Shown here piece by piece: positions 1 through 8,335 of a DNA stretch of 14,221 nucleotides. The number at the start of each line of letters is the position of its first letter. The stretch's first letter is position 1. Where the stretch lies: the NCBI GenBank assembly GCA_023807065.1, contig JAJJLU010000922.1, positions 1-14,221 on the forward strand, read 5' to 3'. Both the position numbers and the translations under genes were made by a program. Source of the stretch: Isotricha intestinalis (lineage: Eukaryota; Ciliophora; Litostomatea; Vestibuliferida; Isotrichidae). Below the pieces are notes generated by a model. That model did not search any database. It saw only the letters and a program-made list of their open reading frames with translations, and had not been told where the DNA came from.

Positions 1-425
1 ATGCTTGATAATAAATTGTTATTACACTCCTAATCGTCCCAAATATTTCTCTTCCAATTTCCCCAAATATCCCATTCCCTATTCTTTATTTAATATATTC
101 TCTTTTTGTGATTCTTATTTTTCTTAAAAATTCTATAAATGTAAACAAAAATTAAAAGTTTTAATGGGGAAAAAACAAGAAATAGAAGACAATAAAAATC
201 TTCTTTATTATGTTTTTTTATCTTTCAATTTATTCTTTTTTTAATTTTACTATTTTCTGATTCAAATTATTTTTTTTGTTAATAATTTTTTTCTTTATTT
301 ATTATTTTATTCTCTTTAATTCACAATAAATATTATTCAAATATTATTATATAAATGAATGTTTTTTTATTCAATTAAATTAACTTTTTTATAAGAATTA
401 TTATCTTTTTTAAAGTTTATATTAA
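1..425. other. T-rich left-end region without a recognisable gene
   Basis: No open frame of convincing length or composition is seen on either strand. The longest ATG-initiated stretch on the plus strand (from 163) is about 26 codons and ends in phenylalanine-rich sequence. The first 100 bases hold a C-rich patch that is listed separately. The rest is long T and A runs, typical of AT-rich protist spacers. It may include the upstream part of the broken kinase that follows. Confidence 0.5.
28..97. repeat. C-rich patch resembling degenerate C-strand telomeric repeats
   Basis: Within about 70 bases there is a series of short C runs separated by A/T: CCTAAT, CCCAAAT, CCAATTT, CCCCAAAT, CCCATT, CCCTATT. 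The complement of the right-end telomere unit is CCCCAA plus T, so these look like imperfect copies of it, and the C-rich strand is the one expected at a left chromosome end. The spacing is irregular and no exact tandem copy exists. It could be decayed telomeric or subtelomeric sequence, or chance. A true terminal array is not in the window. Confidence 0.3.
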
Positions 426-1492
426 ATGATCAAAATATCAAAAATATAAATATTTGGTAAAAAATAGAAATGTATAGGTTCAGGAACATTTGGTAATATT
501 ACAGAGCAAATTATAATAATGAATATTTGGCAATCAAATAAATTAATAAATAAATAATAAGAGAAACCGAAGTTATGAAAAAAATGGATTCAATCATTGA
601 GTTAAATTAATAGAAAGTATTGAAACAGAAGAGTCATTTTATATTATATCTGAATTATATTATTTAAATTTTGAATAATAGTTAAATATAAGAAAAAAAG
701 ATTTATTAATAGAAGAAATAAAAGAATTATTAATAGATTTAAAAAAAGGATTAAAAGTAATGTATGAGAATAAAAAAATAAATGGAGATATTAAGCCTTC
801 AAATATTTTATTATCATTAAATAAAAATAATGTGAATAAAATATGCCTTAAAATATCTGATTTTGGTTTAAGTAAATTATATGAAAAAATTTTTCTAAGT
901 AAAAATTTAAAAGATAGAGCTCAATTTATATCTCCTAAATGTTTAAAAAGTGAAAAAAATGAAAAAAATGATATAGTGTATTTAGGCATTAATATATATT
1001 ATCTTTTATTTAAAAACTATCCCTCAAATGGTCAAACAAATAGAATCCAATAAACAATTTAATATTTTAAATGATTAAATATTAATGATTTATTAAAAAG
1101 ATGTTAACTCCTAATATAAATAAAAGGATAATTGGGAATATTATTTTAATCATCCTTTTTTTAATAATAATAATATTATAAGTTACCTTCTTTTAATATG
1201 ATATAACAGTTATTATTCTGATTGTAAATGTAATATTTTTGAATTATGTAATCATAATTCACATAATATTATTCCTTTTTATCAAAAATCTTTTAATCGA
1301 AATTAATCAAATAAATATTTATCTAAAACAATAAATAATGAATTAGAATAAATTTCCAGCATTAAAATTAACTTTGAAAAATTAATAATTATAATAAAAT
1401 AATTTAAAAATAATTCTTAAAATATTAAAAAATATAAAATAAAAGAAATAGATTTGCATTTAAAATATCTAAAAAACAAATTTAATTTATAA
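426..1492 (+). pseudogene. broken Ser/Thr protein kinase (CAMK/ULK-like catalytic domain)
   Basis: The catalytic-domain landmarks appear in order but in three changing frames: glycine loop GSGTFGN at 477-497, the lysine motif LAIK ending at 538, RETEVMKKM at 560-586, INGDIKPSNILL near 778-813, ISDFGLSK near 856-879, FISP near 925-936, an LLFKNYP-like segment near 1000-1023, MLTPNINKRI at 1101-1130, and WEYYFNHPFF at 1133-1162. Joining them needs single-base shifts near 498-500, 593, 1098-1100 and 1131-1133. In-frame stops occur at 539, 551, 598, 676, 679, 1051, 1060, 1072 and 1199. The longest intact piece is 97 codons (760-1053). The usual HRD triad reads N-G-D, so the arginine is also lost, although the Asp, the ATP-site Lys and DFG remain. 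A coding-like tail continues in the frame of the last domain piece to about 1490, with five further TAA codons including one at the end. I read it as a decayed kinase gene. The exact family cannot be fixed, and its 5' end is uncertain. Confidence 0.78.
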
Positions 1493-1596
1493 TTAAAAAA
1501 GATTTATTATTAAATTGTTAACTATGATATTTTTTTCAAATTCATCTTTCCCATCAATTTTATCATTTCAAATTGTATACAATTATAATATAAAAT

Positions 1597-4500
1597 TTAA
1601 TTTTCTTGATCATCAATCAATCCAAAAACTAAATTAAAAATTAAATTTTTATTTTCTGATAATTTAACCTTTTGACTTTTTTTTCGAGGTTTTTCATCAT
1701 CATCACTTCCACTTTCATTATGAGAACTTTCATCGCTTTCATCTTCTCTCATAATATCATTTATATTATTATTTTTATGATCTTCATTATTAGTAATATC
1801 TTTTTTTACGTCTCTTTTCTTTTTTTCATGTTTATGTAAAAAGTCATCTTTATTTAAAAGTATATTATTATTATCTTTTTCATTTTCTTCATTTTCTTCT
1901 TCTTCTTTATCTTCAAATTCACTAACATTATAAAATTCTTCTTCTTCTTTTTTTCTTTCTTTAATTATTTCTCCATCAATTATTTTAAACATTTTTTCTA
2001 ATTTCCTCATATCGATTTTTCCATCAACTTGGTAAATATCAAATATAATATCTTTAACAAAATCTGATTTAGTGAAATTTTCATCTCTATTTTTTATTTC
2101 TATTTCTTCTTCTTCATTTATTGGTTTACTTAAATAAATATCTTTTTCAAAACCAAAATTTATTTTCATAAAATCTTCTCTTTGTAAAATATTTTCGGTT
2201 ACTATTTCTTTCCATTGTTCATTTGTAATCACATTACTTCCAATTAACATTAAAGTTGAAAACATTTCATTTATATTTACATATTTTCCATCATATTCTT
2301 CAAATAAAGCAAAAAAATAATCATAATTTTCAAATGTTAATTCTTTTATTTTTTGATTTATTGCTTTATTTGTATTATTACTAGGAGAATCTATAAAATA
2401 TTTTTTTATTAAAATTTCTTTTACTATATTTGTTTTTACTAAATATTCTATTGATTCACTTGAATAATTTTTTATATGTAGATATAAATTATATAAATCA
2501 ATAGCACTATAATTAAATTTTTTCATTTCTATTTTTTCATCTTCTTCTTCAATTTTGTTTTTGAAATAATCTTCAACTTTTAATTTATATTTTTCGTATA
2601 AATCAAAAGAATCAAACTCAAAATCAGTAAAAGAAATACAATTAACAAATCTAGTTAAAGCACTTTTTAAATATTCGATAAATTCATTCAAAACAACATT
2701 TTGTTTTTTAACACTATCAATAATAAACTCATCTAAAAGAATATAAGTATCATCAAAGACTTTATAAATATTTTTAACATATTTTTCACTGAAATATTTA
2801 AGTAATAAAACACGATATTTATATTTATTTTTTTCTGATTTAACTTGATTCTTAAATTCTTCTTCAATAATATTAAAAGTATTATTTAATAAATTAGCAT
2901 TTTTTCCTTTTTTTCTTGCTTTTGATCTAGTTGATCTTTGAGAATGACCTGAATTTAATCTTTTAAAAGTTCTAATTTGATTTTGACCTTGATTCGATTG
3001 TGGATTAATTTTTAAATTATTTTTATATTCTTCAATCACCATATTTATTTTTTCGTCTTGTCTAATTATTAATATTAATGAATTTTTAAATAAAGTTTTT
3101 ATTTTATACATTATATTTCCTTCTTCTTTTATATCACCTGAAATTATATTTTTAAAATCAACAAAAAAATCTTTTGATTCATCAGGATGAGAACTATATA
3201 AATAATATTGTTTAATTACATTTATATTAAATAAATATTTTTTTGCTTCTATTAGAAAAACATTTTCAATAAATTTATAAAATGAATTTATTTCTTTTTC
3301 TTTATAACCATCATTTTGAAAAGATTCTAATTTTTCAACATCTTCAGTTTTTTTTAATTGAATACAATTCCATAATTGAGCATTAATAATAGTAATATCA
3401 TTCATTAATTCTCGAGAAACTGTAAGATTATTTTTTAAATTAGGATAATTTTGAATTAAAGTATTATATTTATTTAAATAAACTTGAGCTAATTCTTTTT
3501 TATTTGTTGGTCTATTTAAAAAGGTAATAAAAGAATTTTGATGAAAATTTAAATGATTAATAATATGAATTTTTTGTCTAGAAATAAAATACATAAAATT
3601 TTTAATACAATTTTGATAATCATAATTTAATTCATCGATTTCAGAAATAATCATTTCATAATTTGGTCCTGTTCTCATAAAAGCTTTTAAATCTGCAATT
3701 GGAGAATTATTACTATTATAGAAATTATCATTATCATTAGTGTTATCATTATCATCAAATTTATTTTTAAATACATCATAATCAAAATTACCATTTATTG
3801 AATCTAAATTACTTCTATTTGATTCATTTTCATCTTCTTCATTTTCATTCATTTTATTTAATTTTTCTTCTCTTTTTTTTCTTTCTTCTTCTTCTTTTTT
3901 CTTTCTTTCTTCTTCTTCTTTTCTTTTTCTCTCTTCTTCATCTTTTTCATTTTGAATTGATTTCATAAAATCTTCAATATGATTATAAAAATTTTCCATA
4001 ACTTCATCAATTAAAATTTCAATTTCATCATTTTCCTTTTTTATATATTCTCTATTATTTTGATCAATATTATTAAAAGTTTTAATTTTTCCGTTTCCCA
4101 TAATTTTATAAAAATTATTTAAATCATTGATATTTCTTTCATATAAATCTTTTAAATAATTAAATTCTTTTTCACTTAAACCAGGAATAACATTCTCTAA
4201 TCTTTCATTTAATTTTTTATCATTTGGATTAGGAGGATTATCATCAATATGATAAATTTTATTTTCTTTTGGATCATATCTTAAACCATTAAATCTTCTT
4301 AAATTTTCTTCTTTATTAACATTTAAATTTAATATAACATCTAAAGCAGAATGAATTAATTCATGATTAGAATTTTTTTTCAGTGGAATATCAATTAAAT
4401 TTGAATAAGAAAATAATTTAATTTCTTTTTCATCTAAAGGTTTATCAAATTCTGATATATATCCTGTTACATATTTTTCTAATTCATTTGCTTGATTTGA

Positions 4501-7317
4501 ATTATGAGGAAAATTGATTAATATAAATCCTACATATAAATCTGGTTTTATGTTATTTATTTCTGATTTTATTGTTTGTAAATCTTTTTGTAAATTTACT
4601 ATTGTAGGATTAGGTTTTTTATTTTTTTTATTTTCTTCTTCTTCTTTTTCTTTCTCTTCTTCTTCTTTTATTTGACTTATTATTCTCTCTTGATTTGATA
4701 ATATTTCTTTATATTTATTATATTTATCATTTATTCCATTTATTAAATTATATCTTGATCCTAAATCACTTGGAAAATCTTTATGTAATTGATGAACTAA
4801 TATATCTAATAAAACATGATCTGGAATTTCAATTTTTTCATTATTATTATTATTATCATTATTATTTTTATTGCCATCTTCTTCTTTTTTTTCTTCCTTT
4901 TCTAATTTTTCTTTATGTTTATCTCTAAGTTCTAAATAAGGTCTTAACATTTCTTCCATATCATGAAGATTTTCTTTCTCTTTTTCAATTTCTTCTCTTA
5001 TTTGATCAACTTGATTTTTTTTGGCAGCTTTATATCTTGGATTTTCTTCTATAGGTAATTTCAATTCATCATATTTTTCAACAATTTCATATAAAATTTC
5101 TTCTAAATTATAAATTTTCAAATTTTTAAATTTATCTTGTAAAAATTTACTTTGAGTTTTTTTCCCACTTAAAGGACAACCAATCATAGAAATTTTAATA
5201 GGAATATAATTATATAATGAATCTTTAGAAATAGGAATTACAGTATTTTCAACAAAGTTTTTTTCTTTATTTTGATTTTTATAAATATTATCTAATGAAA
5301 TATCAATAATTTCTCCAAATTGAGGATTTAAAATTCTTTTTGAAGGTAAACATAAATTTTCAATTTCTTCTGGGATTGGTTCATAATCTTTTATATCAAT
5401 TCCATTATTATTTTTATAAATTCCAGAATAAATATCTACATAATTAAATTTAAAACCTTTCATTTCATCAGGAATAATTTTTTCATTCCAAACACCAATA
5501 AAATTACAATAATCAAATAATTCATCTTCTTCTTTTTTATTTAATTTATCTCCATAATCAAATTCATATAATGAATCAATATCACTTTTTTTTTTCCTTA
5601 TATTTATTTTATCAGAATCTATTTCTTCATTATTAATTAATTTTAATGTTAAATCATCCCATTTTTCTTTATCAATTAAATCTATATTATGATCAATTTG
5701 ATATTTACCCACTTCATTTACTATATCATATATTTGATAAAAAATTGGTTTTATTAATTTAATGTGATTTAATTTTTTTTCTTTTTTTTTTCCTATTACT
5801 TTTGTTAGAATTTCTGATTTTATATTATCTAATTCTTTAAAATATTCTTCTGCATTAAATCCAATATTTGATTTTTTAGGACTTTCATCAGTTTTTTCTT
5901 CTAATTTAGGAAGTAAATCTTTTTTTAAATCTTTTCTAAATGTCGGAATCATTGTTTGAAATAAAGATATTCTATCTGCTACTAATATATTTTGATCATG
6001 AAGTGATAAAGAATTTTTTATTAAATTCATTCCTTTTGAATTTTCACTTATGAAATTAAATGAAGTTGTTGTTTTAAATTCTCTTTCTTTCATTTTTTCT
6101 TTTTCAACTTCTCCTTCTTCTTTATTATCTTCTTTGTTTTCTTCTTTATTTTCTTCTTTGTTTTCTTCTTTATTTTCTTCTTCATTTTCTTCTTTTTTAT
6201 CTTCTTTTTTTTCTTCTTTTTCTTTATTTGTTGGTTTCTCAATTTCTGATTGTTTGTTTTTATCAAGTTTTTCATCTTCATGAATAACTTCTTTTTTTCT
6301 TTCTAATGATTTTTTATTTTTCTTTAATTCAATTAATTCTAATTCTTCTCTTAATTTCCTTCTATATTTTTTTTCCATTTCTTTCTTTTGTTTCATTTTC
6401 TCATTTAATCTTTCTTTCATTCTCATCATAATAATATCAGAACTAACAAATTGACTTCTTTTAATTTTATTTGAATCTTGAACAACATTTAAACCTAATC
6501 TATTTAAATTATCTTCATATTTTTCAATTTGATTTTGACAATCTAATTCACTTTTTCCTAATGAATTTAAAGTTGCTTTTGAATAAAATAACACTCTTCT
6601 ATATAAATTATCTTTTTCCCATTTTTTTATTTCTTTCATTCCTAACATTGATTTCTTAAAATTTTCTAATTGAGTTGATTCTGAAAAACTTAGAATTCTT
6701 TTTCTGTTCTTTTCTAATGATTGAATTTCATTATGTTTTTCATCAAAATATTCTAATTCTTTTACTCCTTCTTTAATTAATTTATAATCTTCTTTATTTA
6801 AATCTATTTTTTTAAATTTTTTTTTTAAATTTTGAAATCTTCTTTCTGTTTTATTTATATTTTCATCTTCTTTACCTATTCTTTCAACTTTATTTAAATA
6901 ATTTCTATAATATTGTTCATTATCATTTTTAAACATTAAACTAGTATATAAATTATGTATTTCATTACTTCCTCTAAATTTAAGGTTATCATAAGAAATC
7001 AATTTTTTATCTAATACTTGTCTTATTTTATATAAATAAATTTGTGCAGTATAAGGTGATTTTTTCATAATATTATTTCTACTTAATTCATCTAAAGGTA
7101 TTTTCATATCTAAAAAATTTTTAGATAAAAAACAGAAATTATGTATAATATCTTTTTGTAGATTTGAATTTTTATAAATTGAAATATTCGGTATTTGCCT
7201 AGTTTTATATAATAATTCTGCAAATAAATAACCATTTTGAAAATCTTCACTTATATCAGTTATTTTTTTTGATAATTTTATTTTGTTATTCAACCAATCT
7301 AATATATCTTCTGCCAT
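1597..7317 (-). CDS. SPEF2/CPC1-like: SPEF2/CPC1-like axonemal central-pair protein (CH + adenylate-kinase-like domains)
   Basis: This 1906-residue single-exon protein has the architecture of SPEF2 (KPL2) in animals and CPC1 in Chlamydomonas, which sit on the C1 microtubule projection of the central pair in motile cilia and influence beating. Residues 1-105 form the CH-like domain, starting MAEDILDWLNNKIKL, which matches the known N-terminus of the family and supports this start. Charged coiled coil follows (about 150-350), then a Lys/Glu/Asn repeat (about 355-410). The adenylate-kinase-like domain has a P-loop GCPLSGKK at residues 713-720 and a later conserved segment with GFILINFP near 930. 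A second charged helix with EEEERKKK repeats lies at about 1126-1151. The C-terminal third (about 1660-1790) has acidic DG-containing segments that could be degenerate EF-hands. The extreme C-terminus is acidic and lysine-rich. The length is close to that of CPC1/SPEF2. Whether the nucleotide site is catalytic cannot be told. The gene ends in TAA and lies tail-to-tail with the broken kinase. Confidence 0.9.
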   Translation of the reverse strand: MAEDILDWLNNKIKLSKKITDISEDFQNGYLFAELLYKTRQIPNISIYKNSNLQKDIIHNFCFLSKNFLDMKIPLDELSRNNIMKKSPYTAQIYLYKIRQVLDKKLISYDNLKFRGSNEIHNLYTSLMFKNDNEQYYRNYLNKVERIGKEDENINKTERRFQNLKKKFKKIDLNKEDYKLIKEGVKELEYFDEKHNEIQSLEKNRKRILSFSESTQLENFKKSMLGMKEIKKWEKDNLYRRVLFYSKATLNSLGKSELDCQNQIEKYEDNLNRLGLNVVQDSNKIKRSQFVSSDIIMMRMKERLNEKMKQKKEMEKKYRRKLREELELIELKKNKKSLERKKEVIHEDEKLDKNKQSEIEKPTNKEKEEKKEDKKEENEEENKEENKEENKEENKEDNKEEGEVEKEKMKEREFKTTTSFNFISENSKGMNLIKNSLSLHDQNILVADRISLFQTMIPTFRKDLKKDLLPKLEEKTDESPKKSNIGFNAEEYFKELDNIKSEILTKVIGKKKEKKLNHIKLIKPIFYQIYDIVNEVGKYQIDHNIDLIDKEKWDDLTLKLINNEEIDSDKINIRKKKSDIDSLYEFDYGDKLNKKEEDELFDYCNFIGVWNEKIIPDEMKGFKFNYVDIYSGIYKNNNGIDIKDYEPIPEEIENLCLPSKRILNPQFGEIIDISLDNIYKNQNKEKNFVENTVIPISKDSLYNYIPIKISMIGCPLSGKKTQSKFLQDKFKNLKIYNLEEILYEIVEKYDELKLPIEENPRYKAAKKNQVDQIREEIEKEKENLHDMEEMLRPYLELRDKHKEKLEKEEKKEEDGNKNNNDNNNNNEKIEIPDHVLLDILVHQLHKDFPSDLGSRYNLINGINDKYNKYKEILSNQERIISQIKEEEEKEKEEEENKKNKKPNPTIVNLQKDLQTIKSEINNIKPDLYVGFILINFPHNSNQANELEKYVTGYISEFDKPLDEKEIKLFSYSNLIDIPLKKNSNHELIHSALDVILNLNVNKEENLRRFNGLRYDPKENKIYHIDDNPPNPNDKKLNERLENVIPGLSEKEFNYLKDLYERNINDLNNFYKIMGNGKIKTFNNIDQNNREYIKKENDEIEILIDEVMENFYNHIEDFMKSIQNEKDEEERKRKEEEERKKKEEEERKKREEKLNKMNENEEDENESNRSNLDSINGNFDYDVFKNKFDDNDNTNDNDNFYNSNNSPIADLKAFMRTGPNYEMIISEIDELNYDYQNCIKNFMYFISRQKIHIINHLNFHQNSFITFLNRPTNKKELAQVYLNKYNTLIQNYPNLKNNLTVSRELMNDITIINAQLWNCIQLKKTEDVEKLESFQNDGYKEKEINSFYKFIENVFLIEAKKYLFNINVIKQYYLYSSHPDESKDFFVDFKNIISGDIKEEGNIMYKIKTLFKNSLILIIRQDEKINMVIEEYKNNLKINPQSNQGQNQIRTFKRLNSGHSQRSTRSKARKKGKNANLLNNTFNIIEEEFKNQVKSEKNKYKYRVLLLKYFSEKYVKNIYKVFDDTYILLDEFIIDSVKKQNVVLNEFIEYLKSALTRFVNCISFTDFEFDSFDLYEKYKLKVEDYFKNKIEEEDEKIEMKKFNYSAIDLYNLYLHIKNYSSESIEYLVKTNIVKEILIKKYFIDSPSNNTNKAINQKIKELTFENYDYFFALFEEYDGKYVNINEMFSTLMLIGSNVITNEQWKEIVTENILQREDFMKINFGFEKDIYLSKPINEEEEIEIKNRDENFTKSDFVKDIIFDIYQVDGKIDMRKLEKMFKIIDGEIIKERKKEEEEFYNVSEFEDKEEEENEENEKDNNNILLNKDDFLHKHEKKKRDVKKDITNNEDHKNNNINDIMREDESDESSHNESGSDDDEKPRKKSQKVKLSENKNLIFNLVFGLIDDQEN
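6133..6180 (-). repeat. perfect 24-base tandem duplication inside the SPEF2-like gene
   Basis: Two identical adjacent 24-base units (6133-6156 and 6157-6180) lie inside a longer 12-base-periodic tract that encodes Glu-Glu-Asn-Lys repeats. Within each unit the Asn codon alternates AAC and AAT, so the exact unit is 24 bases rather than 12. Less exact 12-base copies flank it on both sides (roughly 6110-6230). This is probably replication slippage in a low-complexity linker (residues 380-395), and it may vary in copy number between alleles. Confidence 0.85.
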
Positions 7318-7689
7318 CTAATTTCAGTTATTTAAAATTTATTTAAATTAAAATAAGTCTTTTTTTATTTGTTTATTAAAACATAGAATTCTTAATTAAT
7401 AAATTTTAAAAAAAATAGAAAAATATTTTCATCAAAATTCATTGAAAGGTTTGATGAAAAAATAAAGCCAATGAAACAATTTTTTTATATTAAAAAAATA
7501 CATACTTAATACAATTAAAATATGTTTTATGTATAGATGAACTTATATTTTAATCAAATAACAAAAATATATATTTTTAAATCATTATATATATAAAGCA
7601 TTTTTTTTTAATATAACAGATACCTTAATTCACACTAAAATTTATAAAATTTATTATAATAATTATTATATTAACCAATAATAAAACCA
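7318..7689. other. spacer between the SPEF2-like and cyclin genes
   Basis: About 370 bases between two minus-strand genes. It must hold the 3' untranslated region of the cyclin gene and the promoter of the SPEF2-like gene. An alternating TA stretch at about 7585-7595 reads as a TATA-like run on either strand, but it is far from the SPEF2 start and such runs are common at this base composition. No coding frame or RNA gene is seen. Confidence 0.45.
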
Positions 7690-8202
7690 TTAAATTTTGT
7701 TTATAGTCTCATTAATATTTTCAATATAAGTTTCAAAAATTTCATCACTAACATATAGTTTAAAATTAATTAAATTCAAATACACGGTTTCTAAAAAATT
7801 CATTTCTGATAAACTTATTCCACCAATTCTTGCAAAAAATTTATTATCAAAAATTACTTCTTCATTATATTTAATAGCCAGAACAAGTGAAGAGAAAATT
7901 ATTTTATAAATATTTAAAGAATTAATAGTAAAATCATTAATTTCACATAATCTATCAATGTATATTAACATTGCAATTAAAGTACTTGATTCAACTTGAG
8001 TATATTTAACTAATCTTAATAAATATTTTTTTATTGATAATGATTGATTTTTTTTTGAAAGAAAAGGAATAATTCTTTTATCATTGTCTAAATTTAATAT
8101 ATCGTTTTCTTTACATATATCAGTAAATAAAAATGATAAAGTATTAATTAAAGAATAACGAAATTCTTTTGTTTTTAAAATTTTATTATTTTCTTTTAAC
8201 AT
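7690..8202 (-). CDS. PHO80-like (cyclin P/U type) cyclin
   Basis: A 170-residue protein that is almost entirely one cyclin box. Visible family features are an SIKKYLLRLVKYT segment (residues 56-68), YIDRLC (81-86) at the end of the first conserved helix pair, AIKYNEE (109-115), and FFARIGGIS (122-130) followed by the LETVYLNLINFKLYVS helix. This order is typical of PHO80/PCL and plant cyclin-U/P proteins, which bind and activate a cyclin-dependent kinase; the partner and pathway here are unknown. I chose the ATG at 8202. The reading frame stays open upstream to a TTG at 8214, but a TTG start is unlikely in a eukaryotic nucleus. There is no destruction box or long N-terminal extension. It is divergent from the RING/FHA gene, with 133 bases between the two starts. 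Confidence 0.85.
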   Translation of the reverse strand: MLKENNKILKTKEFRYSLINTLSFLFTDICKENDILNLDNDKRIIPFLSKKNQSLSIKKYLLRLVKYTQVESSTLIAMLIYIDRLCEINDFTINSLNIYKIIFSSLVLAIKYNEEVIFDNKFFARIGGISLSEMNFLETVYLNLINFKLYVSDEIFETYIENINETINKI

Positions 8203-8335
8203 TAATATTTTCAATTTTTGTTTTTAAAAAAGTATAATTATAATCCTTATAAAATAATGATATAATAATTATAATTGAAAATAAACTTATAATATTAAAT
8301 TAGAAAATTTATATATATTTAAAACAAGTGATAAA
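8203..8335. promoter_or_regulatory. short divergent intergenic region (likely shared promoter)
   Basis: The start codons of the cyclin (minus) and the RING/FHA protein (plus) are only 133 bases apart and point away from each other, so both promoters and 5' leaders must fit here or overlap the genes. The sequence is almost pure A/T, with TATA-like runs near 8310-8320. No specific binding site can be named. That it is a promoter follows from the gene layout, not from a recognised motif. Confidence 0.45.

Noticed and set aside
163..243. Small ORF starting MGKKQEIEDNKN
   Set aside because: About 26 codons ending in a phenylalanine-rich run, with no coding support or family resemblance.
1493..1567. 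Short minus-strand frame just after the SPEF2-like stop encoding an EF-hand-like NDKIDGKDEFEK peptide
   Set aside because: Only about 24 codons, without a start and in a different frame from the gene. It could be a lost C-terminal tail, but the evidence is too thin.
6050..6283. Plus-strand frame rich in Ser/Phe/Leu opposite the SPEF2-like repeat tract
   Set aside because: It is the antisense shadow of the GAA/AAA-rich coding repeat; its composition simply mirrors the real gene.
8203..8214. Extending the cyclin start to the TTG at 8214
   Set aside because: Non-ATG initiation is unlikely in a eukaryotic nuclear gene, and the ATG at 8202 leaves the cyclin box complete.
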